Source: Actinomycetota bacterium (GTDB lineage: Bacteria; Actinomycetota; Acidimicrobiia; IMCC26256; BP-133). From it: DNA of 7,880 bases. Both the position numbers and the translations under genes were made by a program. The notes under the pieces were generated by a model. It saw nothing but the letters and a program-made list of their open reading frames with translations, had not been told where the DNA came from and made no database searches. Position 1 is the stretch's first letter; each line of letters starts with the position of its first letter. Below are positions 1 to 5,291 of the stretch, in pieces. The stretch covers positions 1 through 7,880 of the forward strand of contig JAUZEX010000428.1 in NCBI GenBank assembly GCA_030838815.1. Direction: 5' to 3'.

Positions 1-360
1 GCCGAAGCCTGGGCGGCACTGACCGTCGCCGCCCGGGCCGACGGTCACGCCGCCCCGCTCCTCCTCCCCGTCTCCGGCTACCGAACGGTGGAGGAGCAGG
101 CCTGGCTGTGGGACGGCGCCCTGGCGAAGTACGGCGACCCCGAGATCGCCTGCCTGTGGGTGGCCCGGCCCGGCACCAGCGCCCACCAGAGCGGCCGGGC
201 CGTCGACTGCCACCTCGGCGACCCCATCGAGAGCGAGTACGTCGACGCCATGCGCCAGACCCCCGCCTGGCATTGGCTCGTCGCCCACGCCGACGCGTTC
301 GGGTTCTACCCCTACGACCAGGAGCCCTGGCACTGGGAGTACAACCCGCCCGGGAAGTAG
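1..360 (+). CDS. VanY-type D-alanyl-D-alanine carboxypeptidase (peptidase M15B), 3' part
   Basis: Only the last 119 codons are in the window; the frame is open from base 1 and the true start lies upstream. The family consists of zinc D,D-carboxypeptidases that remove the terminal D-Ala of peptidoglycan stem peptides outside the membrane. All active-site motifs of M15B are visible in the fragment (numbering from base 1). There is SGYR at residues 25-28, then HxxGxAxD with H62, G65, A67 and D69, then EPWHWEY with E108 and H111. By family analogy H62, D69 and H111 bind zinc and E108 is catalytic. The C-terminus ends a few residues after the last motif, as is usual, so the catalytic domain looks intact. 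Any signal peptide or membrane anchor would be in the missing N-terminal part. The gene is followed directly by a strong hairpin, so transcription probably ends here. D-Ala-D-Ala dipeptidase or another M15 specificity cannot be excluded. Confidence 0.88.
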   Translation, partial: AEAWAALTVAARADGHAAPLLLPVSGYRTVEEQAWLWDGALAKYGDPEIACLWVARPGTSAHQSGRAVDCHLGDPIESEYVDAMRQTPAWHWLVAHADAFGFYPYDQEPWHWEYNPPGK

Positions 361-391
361 ACGGGACCCGGGGCGCGGCCCCGGGTCCCGT
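361..391. terminator. Strong hairpin terminator, probably bidirectional
   Basis: There is a perfect 14-bp inverted repeat: ACGGGACCCGGGGC at 361-374, a 3-nt loop at 375-377, and its exact complement at 378-391. It begins on the base after the stop codon of the VanY-type gene. It also lies 50 bp beyond the stop of the convergent LPRTG gene. It can therefore stop both transcripts. There is no long T-tract, which is common for GC-rich actinobacterial terminators. Confidence 0.75.
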
Positions 392-441
392 CGTTCGCAG
401 TGACGCCGGATGTGCCGGCGGGTTGGTTGGAGTGCGGCTCG

Positions 442-1479
442 TCAGGCGCGGGCGGTGCGGCGGCCCAGACGGCGCAGCCCGAAGCCGAGCAGAGCCATTC
501 CGAAGGCGCCGGCGGCGGTCGTCGCCGCGCCCGTGCCGGTGCGGGGCAGCCCGCCGAGTGCCTGCGCCAGAATGGACGGCTCCGCGGCGGCGGGCGCAGT
601 GGCCGCCCGGCTCGCTTCGGCCGCCAGCACCGGGGCCGGCGCGGGGGTCGTCACGGCCGGGGCCTGGCCCGTCCCCGAGGCGGCGGCGGCGGTGAAGGCG
701 GCCACCGGGTTGAGCGCGCCGAGCCCGGCCACGGCCGGTGTGACCTGCGCCACCTGGGCCGCGGCGTTGCTCGCCCCGCCCGTTGCGCCGTTGCCCCCTG
801 AGGCGGTGAGACACGACAGCGACAGCAGGCTCGGCGCGTTCAGTGCGCACAGCGGGCTCGCACCGAGCTGGTCGTTGGTGCCGATCTCCGTGCCGTTCAG
901 CCCGACGAGGTACGAGTGTCCCTTCCCCTCGGAGGCCACCTCGGAGTGGAGCAGGACGACCCGGATGGCGTCGAGCACACCGAGCTGGACGCCATCGGTG
1001 ACGGCCGTGCCCGTGCTCTTCTCGTCCGTGTAGGAAGCATCGGAATCCGACGTGAGGACACCGGCGCTGACGACCTTCGGCAGTTCCGCCCGGGCGACGG
1101 CGGCGGAGCTGCGGGCATGGTGCGTCGAGGCGTGCGTACCGTCGACGGCGGCCCGCCAGGGCGCAACCTGGAGCCGGGCCGGAAGGCTGGCCCCGGTGTC
1201 GAGCAGCGACCCGCCCGTCTCCCCGTCACCCTTCTGCGTACCACCGAGGTTGAGGACGGGGGCACCACCGAGGCGGAGGACCGAGGCCTGGGCCGACGGC
1301 GCGCCCCGATCGGCGGTGGCGTCGGTCTTGGAGATGTCGAGCAGCGAGCCGACCTGGGCCGCGACGCCGGAGGCGTGGCCGGGAGGTGCGGGAACAACGT
1401 CCGCCCGGGCAGCCACGGGAGCCATCCCCAGAGCGGCGGCGCATGCGGGAACTGCGATGCGAAGTGCTTGTCGACGCAT
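442..1479 (-). CDS. Secreted LPRTG-anchored surface protein of unknown function
   Basis: This 345-residue exported protein has a typical sortase-substrate layout. A signal peptide occupies about residues 1-26 (basic start, hydrophobic core, AARA cleavage motif). LPRTG is at 311-315, followed by a mostly hydrophobic stretch and a basic tail rich in Arg. About residues 230-310 are an Ala/Pro/Thr-rich low-complexity stalk. The middle (about 40-225) looks like a folded domain and contains one cysteine pair, C211 and C223, that could form a disulfide. I do not recognise the domain. I chose the ATG at 1479 because it starts the signal peptide and has an AAAGGTGG ribosome binding site 6 nt upstream; an in-frame start at 1530 would add 17 residues and spoil the signal sequence. 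No sortase gene is in the window. Whether the protein is covalently wall-linked or only membrane-held by its tail is open. A SigF/SigB-like promoter lies upstream. Confidence 0.85.
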   Translation of the reverse strand: MRRQALRIAVPACAAALGMAPVAARADVVPAPPGHASGVAAQVGSLLDISKTDATADRGAPSAQASVLRLGGAPVLNLGGTQKGDGETGGSLLDTGASLPARLQVAPWRAAVDGTHASTHHARSSAAVARAELPKVVSAGVLTSDSDASYTDEKSTGTAVTDGVQLGVLDAIRVVLLHSEVASEGKGHSYLVGLNGTEIGTNDQLGASPLCALNAPSLLSLSCLTASGGNGATGGASNAAAQVAQVTPAVAGLGALNPVAAFTAAAASGTGQAPAVTTPAPAPVLAAEASRAATAPAAAEPSILAQALGGLPRTGTGAATTAAGAFGMALLGFGLRRLGRRTARA

Positions 1480-1504
1480 GATTCCACCTTTCGCGTTCCT
1501 AACA

Positions 1505-1517
1505 TCACAGGATGTGA
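1505..1517. repeat. Short dyad TCACA-GGA-TGTGA in the leader of the LPRTG protein gene
   Basis: A perfect 5-bp inverted repeat with a 3-nt centre lies between the predicted start of transcription (about 1521) and the ribosome binding site of the minus-strand gene. It could be a small RNA hairpin at the 5' end of the message or a protein site. The half-sites TGTGA/TCACA resemble Crp/Fnr-family half-sites, but their order and spacing are inverted relative to a classical Crp site. Confidence 0.35.
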
Positions 1518-1528
1518 CGGCGTCGGGC

Positions 1529-1553
1529 ATACCCTCCCAAAAAAGGTGAAAAC
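1529..1553 (-). promoter_or_regulatory. SigF/SigB-type stress promoter for the LPRTG protein gene
   Basis: Read on the minus strand, GTTT (1553-1550) is followed by a 15-nt spacer (1549-1535) and then GGGTAT (1534-1529). This matches the actinobacterial SigF/SigB consensus, GTTT-N14-17-GGGTA(T/C). The spacer contains a run of six T. Transcription would begin near 1521, giving a leader of about 40 nt before the start codon at 1479, with a small dyad (1505-1517) inside it. Position and orientation fit the gene well; the call rests on the motif alone. Confidence 0.6.
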
Positions 1554-1588
1554 CCCGCTAAGTGCGATCTGTCCCAATTGCTCCGTGG

Positions 1589-1600
1589 CGGTGTTCACCG
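1589..1600. promoter_or_regulatory. Operator-like palindrome CGGTG-TT-CACCG
   Basis: A perfect 5-bp inverted repeat with a 2-nt centre lies in the middle of the divergent 240-bp region between the LPRTG protein gene and the GH5 gene. The size and compactness suit a dimeric repressor or activator, but no regulator is encoded nearby and I cannot assign a family. Confidence 0.3.
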
Positions 1601-1604
1601 GAAG

Positions 1605-1645
1605 TTCGCCGGGACGGGACAGGGATGCCCGTTATGCCCGGCGAA
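1605..1645. repeat. Extended inverted repeat upstream of the GH5 gene
   Basis: An outer 9-bp perfect repeat (TTCGCCGGG at 1605-1613 with CCCGGCGAA at 1637-1645) stacks directly on an inner 5-bp repeat (ACGGG at 1614-1618 with CCCGT at 1628-1632). Together they make a 14-bp stem with a 9-nt loop and one 4-nt bulge (1633-1636). It ends 61 nt upstream of the GH5 ribosome binding site, so it could be a leader RNA element of that gene. I see no T-tract beside it, and the known riboswitch cores I looked for are absent. Confidence 0.5.
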
Positions 1646-1706
1646 TCCCGTATGCGGCGGTTTGTCCGATTGTCCCGGCCGACGACAGGGCTGCGCTGGT
1701 GCCCCC

Positions 1707-1713
1707 GGAGGAG
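1707..1713 (+). promoter_or_regulatory. Ribosome binding site that fixes the GH5 start
   Basis: GGAGGAG lies 6 nt upstream of GTG at 1720. The frame is open far upstream, back through the divergent gene, so this site is the main reason for starting at 1720. The signal peptide begins directly after this codon. Confidence 0.75.
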
Positions 1714-1719
1714 TTTTTG

Positions 1720-3279
1720 GTGCGGAGAACCAGGCGACGGCAACGAGTCGGCTTGGCGGCAGCCCTGTTGGGCTTGGCCGTCACGCACCTCGGCGCGGTG
1801 TCGGCCCGCCCAATGGCGCCCGTCGGCGCCGCGCCGCCAACCGTCCAACTCGAGGCGGAGGCGGGCCTGGTCGGCGGAGGGCTCACGGTGGAGGGGGACG
1901 GGTCGGCGTCGGGCGGCGCCTACGTGATGTTCTCCGGCCCCGCCGCAGCGGTGGAGGGGCAGGGCGTGCGGGTGGCCGGGAACCGCCTCGTCCGCGACGG
2001 TGCACCGTTCGTGCCGGTCGGTTTCACCATGGTGGCCACCGCCAGCCCGACCGCCGAGGGCGAGACGGCCTACGCCGCCCGGCGTCTCAGCGATGCCGAC
2101 ATGGTGGCGGCCATCGGCTGGGGGGCCAACACGGTCCGGTTCCAGGTGAGTCAACGGGGGCTCGATCCCACCGACGTCCTGTACTCCGACGCCTACGTGG
2201 CCCGGATCGTCTCCGCCGTGGCGCTGGCCCGGGCCCGCGGCCTGGTGGTGATGCTGTCGGTCCAGGACCAGGGGCCGACCGGCGGGAGCAGCCACGCCCA
2301 ACCCAGTGCGGCCACGATCCGGGACTGGCAGACCCTCACCACCCTCTTCAACGGCGATCTCGACGTGATCTACGAGATGTTCAACGAGCCCCAGAACCAC
2401 GCCACGCCCGACGGCTGGTCGGTTTGGCGCGACGGCGGCCCGGCGGACCACAACCAGGGAACGCCCGCCGTCGGCCACCAGGCGGTGCTCGATGCCATCC
2501 GGGCCACCGGTGCCCGCAACGTGGTCGTGGCCGACGCCGGTCAGTTCGGCCAGCGGCTGGACGGGAGCCCGCTGGTCCACGACCCGCTGGGCCAGGTGGC
2601 TTACGGCGTGCATCCCTACCTCACAGCCATCCTCCGGGATCCAGCCAACTGGGAGCCGTCGTTCGGCTTCCTCGCCCACCAGTTTCCGGTGGTGGCCACG
2701 GAATGGATCGCCAACTCGAAGGTGGTGTTCTGCCATCCCGAATGGAGCACGACCGCGCCGCTGTTGCTCGACTACCTCCAGGCCCGCGGCATCGGGATCC
2801 TGGCCTGGGCCTTCGACGTCCTCGACTCGCTCATCCTCGACTGGCAGCACACCCCGACGTCCCTCGACGGGTTCCAGTGCGGCGCGTTCGACCAGGGAGC
2901 CGGATCGCTTGTCCGGGCCCGCCTGCCGGGATGGGCCCCGCAGGTCTCCGCCTGCCAGACCGGCCTGTCCGACGCAGGAGCAGTGGCGCTGCCGGTCGAC
3001 GTCCCGGCGGACGGGACGTACCACCTCTGGAGCCTGGTGAACCGGCGCGACCCCGCGTGGGACACCACCGTCGCCCTGCTGCAGGTCGACGACGGCTGCC
3101 CCGTGCCGGCCTGGACCTCCGGGAGCCGCCGGGGAGTGTGGTCCTGGCGGCCGGGTCCGGCCGCCGGGCTGTCCCTGACGGCCGGCCGGCACACACTCCG
3201 GTTCTTCGGTCCGCGGGACGGCGTGGACCTCGACCGCGTCGTCCTGTCCACCGACCCGAACCACGCCCCCGGGGGCTGA
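1720..3279 (+). CDS. Secreted GH5-type glycoside hydrolase inserted in a split carbohydrate-binding module
   Basis: This 519-residue exported enzyme probably cleaves a beta-linked polysaccharide; the substrate is not predictable here. It starts at GTG 1720, directly after a GGAGGAG site. A signal peptide covers about residues 1-29 (several Arg, hydrophobic core, cleavage after VSA). The GH5/clan-A barrel runs from about 77 to 400. R140 (NTVRF) and the acid/base E223 (FNEP) are visible, followed by H298 (VHPY), nucleophile E328 (ATEW) and W363 (LAWAFD). The two glutamates are 105 residues apart, as expected. Residues 41-71 (LEAEAG, then SGGAYVMF) look like the first strands of a CBM6/CBM35-like beta-sandwich. 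The remaining strands appear only after the barrel, at about 408-519, with VDVPADGTYHLW, a Trp-rich VWSWRP segment and the closing DLDRVVL. The hydrolase thus seems nested within the binding module. The next gene starts 61 bp downstream on the same strand. Confidence 0.85.
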   Translation: MRRTRRRQRVGLAAALLGLAVTHLGAVSARPMAPVGAAPPTVQLEAEAGLVGGGLTVEGDGSASGGAYVMFSGPAAAVEGQGVRVAGNRLVRDGAPFVPVGFTMVATASPTAEGETAYAARRLSDADMVAAIGWGANTVRFQVSQRGLDPTDVLYSDAYVARIVSAVALARARGLVVMLSVQDQGPTGGSSHAQPSAATIRDWQTLTTLFNGDLDVIYEMFNEPQNHATPDGWSVWRDGGPADHNQGTPAVGHQAVLDAIRATGARNVVVADAGQFGQRLDGSPLVHDPLGQVAYGVHPYLTAILRDPANWEPSFGFLAHQFPVVATEWIANSKVVFCHPEWSTTAPLLLDYLQARGIGILAWAFDVLDSLILDWQHTPTSLDGFQCGAFDQGAGSLVRARLPGWAPQVSACQTGLSDAGAVALPVDVPADGTYHLWSLVNRRDPAWDTTVALLQVDDGCPVPAWTSGSRRGVWSWRPGPAAGLSLTAGRHTLRFFGPRDGVDLDRVVLSTDPNHAPGG

Positions 3280-3289
3280 CGCTGCGGTC

Positions 3290-3295
3290 TAATCT
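3290..3295 (+). promoter_or_regulatory. Possible -10 element before the crotonase gene
   Basis: TAATCT stands out in an otherwise GC-rich 61-bp gap and matches four of six bases of TATAAT. It lies about 45 nt upstream of the crotonase start. No good -35 is visible at the right distance, so the gene may instead be read through from the GH5 gene. A small palindrome (CCGCT-G-AGCGG, 3306-3316) follows it. Confidence 0.2.
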
Positions 3296-3340
3296 TCGCC
3301 GCCCTCCGCTGAGCGGTCCGACTGGAGAGAAGACGACGAC

Positions 3341-4144
3341 ATGCCCTACCGCGACTACACCAGCCTCGACTTCGAGTTCCCCGAGCCCGGAATCCTCCGG
3401 ATCGTCTTCAACACCCCGGGCCGGCTCAACGCCGTGAGTGCCGCCCAGCACCAGGACCTGGCCCGGGTCTGGGGCGACATCGACCGCGACCCCGACGTGT
3501 CGGTGGTGATCGTCACCGGCGCCGACGGCGCCTTCTCCTCCGGCGGCGACTTCTCCATGATCGAGGAGATGGCGACCGACTTCGAAGCCCGCATCCAGAC
3601 GATGCGGGAGGCCCGCGACATCGTCTACGGCGTCGTCAACTGCTCCAAGCCGATCGTCTCGGCCATGGCCGGACCGGCGGTGGGGGCGGGCCTGGCCGTG
3701 GGCCTGCTGGCCGACGTGTCGATCGCCACCCCGTCGACCCGGATCGTCGACGGCCATACCCGCCTCGGTGTGGCGGCCGGCGACCACGGCGTCCTGATCT
3801 GGCCGCTGCTGTGCGGGATGGCCAAGGCCAAGTACCACCTGTTGACCTGTGAACCCGTCAGCGGCGAAGAGGCCGAGCGCATGGGGCTCGTCGCCCTCTG
3901 CGTGCCGGACGAGGAGCTCCAGGAGCGGGCCCTGGCGGTGGCCCGCAAGCTGGCCTCGCTGTCGCCCAGTGCGGTGCGGTGGACGAAGTACGCCCTCAAC
4001 GGCTGGCTGCGGACGGCCGGGCCGATCTTCGACGTCTCCGCCGCCTACGAGACGCTCGGCTTCAGCGGCCCCGACGTGAGGGAGGGTGTGGCCTCCCTGC
4101 GGGAGAAGCGCCGGCCCACCTTCACCGGCCCGGCCGACTCGTAG
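3341..4144 (+). CDS. Enoyl-CoA hydratase/isomerase (crotonase) family protein, atypical active site
   Basis: The 267-residue length is normal for a single-domain crotonase, a family that acts on acyl-CoA thioesters in the cytosol. Conserved landmarks are GRLNAV near the N-terminus, FSSGGDF around residues 65-71 (first oxyanion-hole region, S67 and G68) and GPAVGAGLA at 111-119 (second oxyanion-hole glycine). The helix ending RLGVAAGDHG follows at about 141-150. Aligned by eye with rat mitochondrial enoyl-CoA hydratase, the catalytic glutamates E144 and E164 correspond to A119 and H139, 20 residues apart as they should be. D148 and H149 are nearby polar candidates. A simple hydratase reaction is therefore doubtful; an isomerase, lyase or other crotonase chemistry is as likely. 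The start at ATG 3341 has GGAGAG (3324-3329) upstream, with a rather long 11-nt spacing. The C-terminus has the usual FSGPDVREGVASLREKR-like end. A strong hairpin follows. Confidence 0.88.
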   Translation: MPYRDYTSLDFEFPEPGILRIVFNTPGRLNAVSAAQHQDLARVWGDIDRDPDVSVVIVTGADGAFSSGGDFSMIEEMATDFEARIQTMREARDIVYGVVNCSKPIVSAMAGPAVGAGLAVGLLADVSIATPSTRIVDGHTRLGVAAGDHGVLIWPLLCGMAKAKYHLLTCEPVSGEEAERMGLVALCVPDEELQERALAVARKLASLSPSAVRWTKYALNGWLRTAGPIFDVSAAYETLGFSGPDVREGVASLREKRRPTFTGPADS

Positions 4145-4171
4145 GAGTGAGCTGAGAAATCTCTGACGCGA

Positions 4172-4200
4172 AGCGGCCCGGCCACTCGGGCCGGGCCGCT
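4172..4200. terminator. Perfect hairpin between convergent genes, bidirectional terminator
   Basis: AGCGGCCCGGCC (4172-4183), a 5-nt loop (4184-4188) and the exact complement (4189-4200) form a 12-bp stem. It sits 27 bp beyond the crotonase stop codon and 27 bp beyond the stop of the convergent Rpf-type gene, almost exactly midway. T-tracts are weak on both sides. Confidence 0.8.
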
Positions 4201-4227
4201 CTCTAGCCACTCCGGGAAAGTTCGCCC

Positions 4228-4734
4228 TTAACGGGCGCCGATACGACGGGAGCAGGCGGGCCACTGGCCCCAACCGCTCCTGGCCCGGAGCTTGCGGGCC
4301 GCCTCGTCCTGCACCTCGGGAGGTGCCTGGTGGGGCAGACCGCCGTAGCCGAGGCCGCGCCAGGTACCGGCGGACATCTGGTAGGCGCCGTAGTAGCCGT
4401 TCCCGCTGTTGGCCTGGTAGCGCCCGCCCGCTTCGCAGTTGCGAAGGCGCTGCCAGAGGATGTCGTCGCCGCCGCCGGCGGCGGCGAACACGGGCTTCGG
4501 CGTGGGAGCCGGAGCGGGAGCGGGAGCGATACGGGAGCGGGTGCCCGAGCGGGAGGCCCGCTGCTGGCGGGCGGCCCGGGTCCGGGCGAGGGCGTCACGA
4601 TCGATCGAGCGACCGTAGGCCGGATGCCGCACGAAGGCATGGGCCGGCGTGGCCATGAGGTCAGAGGACAGGAACGTGGTGGCGGCCAGTAGGCCGACGG
4701 ATAAGAACACGCTCCGACGGAAAGCGATGCGCAT
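4228..4734 (-). CDS. Resuscitation-promoting-factor-type secreted transglycosylase
   Basis: This 168-residue secreted protein carries one Rpf (transglycosylase-like) domain, a lysozyme-like fold that cleaves peptidoglycan and helps dormant actinobacterial cells resume growth. Residues 1-33 are a signal peptide ending TPAHA. Residues 34-88 are a basic linker containing an Ala-Pro repeat (70-81, PAPAPAP). The domain covers about 90-165. It has the catalytic glutamate E101 in NCEAGG, the GNGYYGAYQMSAGTW core at 111-125 and the closing GWGQWPAC. C100 and C161 are placed to form the family's disulfide. There is no LysM, G5 or other wall-binding module, so this is a minimal Rpf. The ATG at 4734 has a perfect AAGGAGG site 6 nt upstream and opens the signal peptide; the in-frame ATG at 4812 would add 26 unconvincing residues. 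The gene has a long non-coding upstream region and ends against a shared terminator. Confidence 0.9.
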   Translation of the reverse strand: MRIAFRRSVFLSVGLLAATTFLSSDLMATPAHAFVRHPAYGRSIDRDALARTRAARQQRASRSGTRSRIAPAPAPAPTPKPVFAAAGGGDDILWQRLRNCEAGGRYQANSGNGYYGAYQMSAGTWRGLGYGGLPHQAPPEVQDEAARKLRARSGWGQWPACSRRIGAR

Positions 4735-4741
4735 TTTGCGC
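4729..4741 (-). repeat. Dyad GCGCA-AAA-TGCGC over the Rpf-type start codon
   Basis: On the minus strand a perfect 5-bp repeat with an AAA loop spans the last base of the ribosome binding site, the spacer and the ATG (4734-4732). As RNA it would be a small GC-rich hairpin with the start codon partly in the stem, which could lower translation initiation. Chance is possible at this GC content. Confidence 0.35.
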
Positions 4742-4999
4742 CTCCTTGAAGTCTCGGAAACCCGGGGTGCTTCAGGTGTGGCCTGGAATGCGGGTGATCG
4801 TCGATGTGGCATTCAGCTCGTGAAACGCTCCGATGCGCTTCGGGACATTGCGGTGTCCGTGCGAGGTGCTGACGACAGCCCACGGGTGTGGGAGTTTGGG
4901 CGCCCCCTCTCTGCGGGTACAGGGGCGGTCAGAGCAGGGGGACCCCAGTGCGCTCCGTCGCGCCGTCCCTCCGTTCGATCCGCCCGAATCGAAGTGCTG

Positions 5000-5030
5000 A
5001 AGGTAGCTGCGATCCGGGCCGGAATGCCAA
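5000..5030 (-). promoter_or_regulatory. Candidate promoter for the Rpf-type gene
   Basis: On the minus strand TTGGCA (5030-5025, five of six bases of the -35 consensus) and TACCTT (5005-5000) are separated by 19 bp, longer than ideal. Transcription from here would give a leader of about 260 nt before the start at 4734. This is the best vegetative-type pair I found on that strand, but it is weak evidence. Confidence 0.25.
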
Positions 5031-5104
5031 TGGTTTCAACGGTTCTTCGACGGGCCGTGACGGTTGGCGGGGACTTTGCCTGTTTTTTCCACCCCGGGCG
5101 CGCA

Positions 5105-5140
5105 ACCCCCGCGGGTTCCGGTTGACGGGAACCCGGGGGT
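5105..5140. repeat. Large bulged hairpin in the divergent region
   Basis: ACCCCC (5105-5110) pairs with GGGGGT (5135-5140). GGGTTCC (5113-5119) pairs with GGAACCC (5128-5134). This gives 13 bp with a 2-nt bulge and an 8-nt loop. No T-tract follows on either strand, so a classical terminator is unlikely; it may be a transcription or RNA-structure element, or a terminator for read-through RNA. Confidence 0.45.
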
Positions 5141-5244
5141 GTTGGTGGTGGAGTGGTCTGTGGGGGCTATGCGGCGGCAGTTGCCCGGGACCTCGACGGC
5201 TCCACGAGGTCGCGCTTGCGCCAGTGGCCGGAATTTGACGAGCA

Positions 5245-5271
5245 GGGAATCTGAGCGTCAAGCGCTCAGTT
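5245..5271 (+). promoter_or_regulatory. SigR/SigH-type ECF stress promoter for clpB
   Basis: GGGAAT (5245-5250) and GTT (5269-5271) are separated by exactly 18 nt. This matches the thiol-oxidative and heat-stress consensus of actinobacterial SigR/SigH, GGAAT-N18-GTT. Mycobacterial clpB is known to be SigH-dependent, which supports the assignment. Transcription would begin around 5278-5281, leaving a leader of about 68 nt with a hairpin and a possible short ORF. Confidence 0.6.
5251..5269. promoter_or_regulatory. Inverted repeat filling the clpB promoter spacer, probable operator
   Basis: CTGAGCG-TCAAG-CGCTCAG is a perfect 7-bp dyad with a 5-nt centre, lying exactly between the -35 and -10 elements of the SigR/SigH-like promoter. 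A bound dimer here would block or remodel RNA polymerase. It resembles the HspR operator HAIR (CTTGAGT-N7-ACTCAAG) in position and partly in half-site, but spacing and bases differ. A second overlapping dyad is TTGACG (5235-5240) with CGTCAA (5256-5261). Confidence 0.45.
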
Positions 5272-5291
5272 TTACTAGTCGGATTGCTACC

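Larger units (their letters stand above)
4735..5244. other. Long non-coding divergent region between the Rpf-type gene and clpB
   Basis: I find no convincing gene here; the open frames lack ribosome binding sites and recognisable proteins. It holds several inverted repeats: GGACA/TGTCC at 4843-4858, CCCAC/GTGGG at 4879-4892, a large hairpin at 5105-5140 and GACCTCG/CGAGGTC at 5189-5211. GGGGGACCCC at 4937-4946 on + resembles a conserved core piece of the c-di-AMP (ydaO) riboswitch. It is on the strand opposite the Rpf-type gene, and the other conserved pieces are missing, so I do not call a riboswitch. Other actinobacterial rpf genes do have long regulated leaders. Confidence 0.5.

Noticed and set aside
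400..801. Plus-strand open frames within the 3' end of the LPRTG protein gene
   Set aside because: Arg/Gly-rich products without start signals; they overlap the Ala/Pro-rich stalk region of a well-supported minus-strand gene.
916..1719. N-terminal extension of the GH5 frame by about 268 codons
   Set aside because: It runs antisense through the LPRTG protein gene and the divergent promoter region, and the clear GGAGGAG site plus signal peptide begin at 1720.
2831..4273. 480-codon minus-strand open frame across the GH5 and crotonase genes
   Set aside because: It crosses two well-supported plus-strand genes, the terminator hairpin and the end of the Rpf-type gene; its Arg/Gly-rich composition is that of an antisense shadow.
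4492..4527. GGAGCG tandem repeat as a regulatory or mobile repeat
   Set aside because: It encodes the Ala-Pro linker of the Rpf-type protein and is ordinary coding low complexity.
4937..4946. GGGGGACCCC as part of a c-di-AMP (ydaO) riboswitch
   Set aside because: It is on the plus strand, opposite to the Rpf-type gene and about 400 bp before clpB. The companion motifs (GGGTGAA and CAGCTAACC-type segments) are not found around it.
4929..5261. 110-codon minus-strand open frame in the divergent region
   Set aside because: No ribosome binding site, no recognisable protein, and it spans hairpins and promoter-like sequence.
5251..5269. CIRCE or canonical HAIR operator at clpB
   Set aside because: Neither TTAGCACTC-N9-GAGTGCTAA nor CTTGAGT-N7-ACTCAAG is present; only a different 7-bp dyad is seen.
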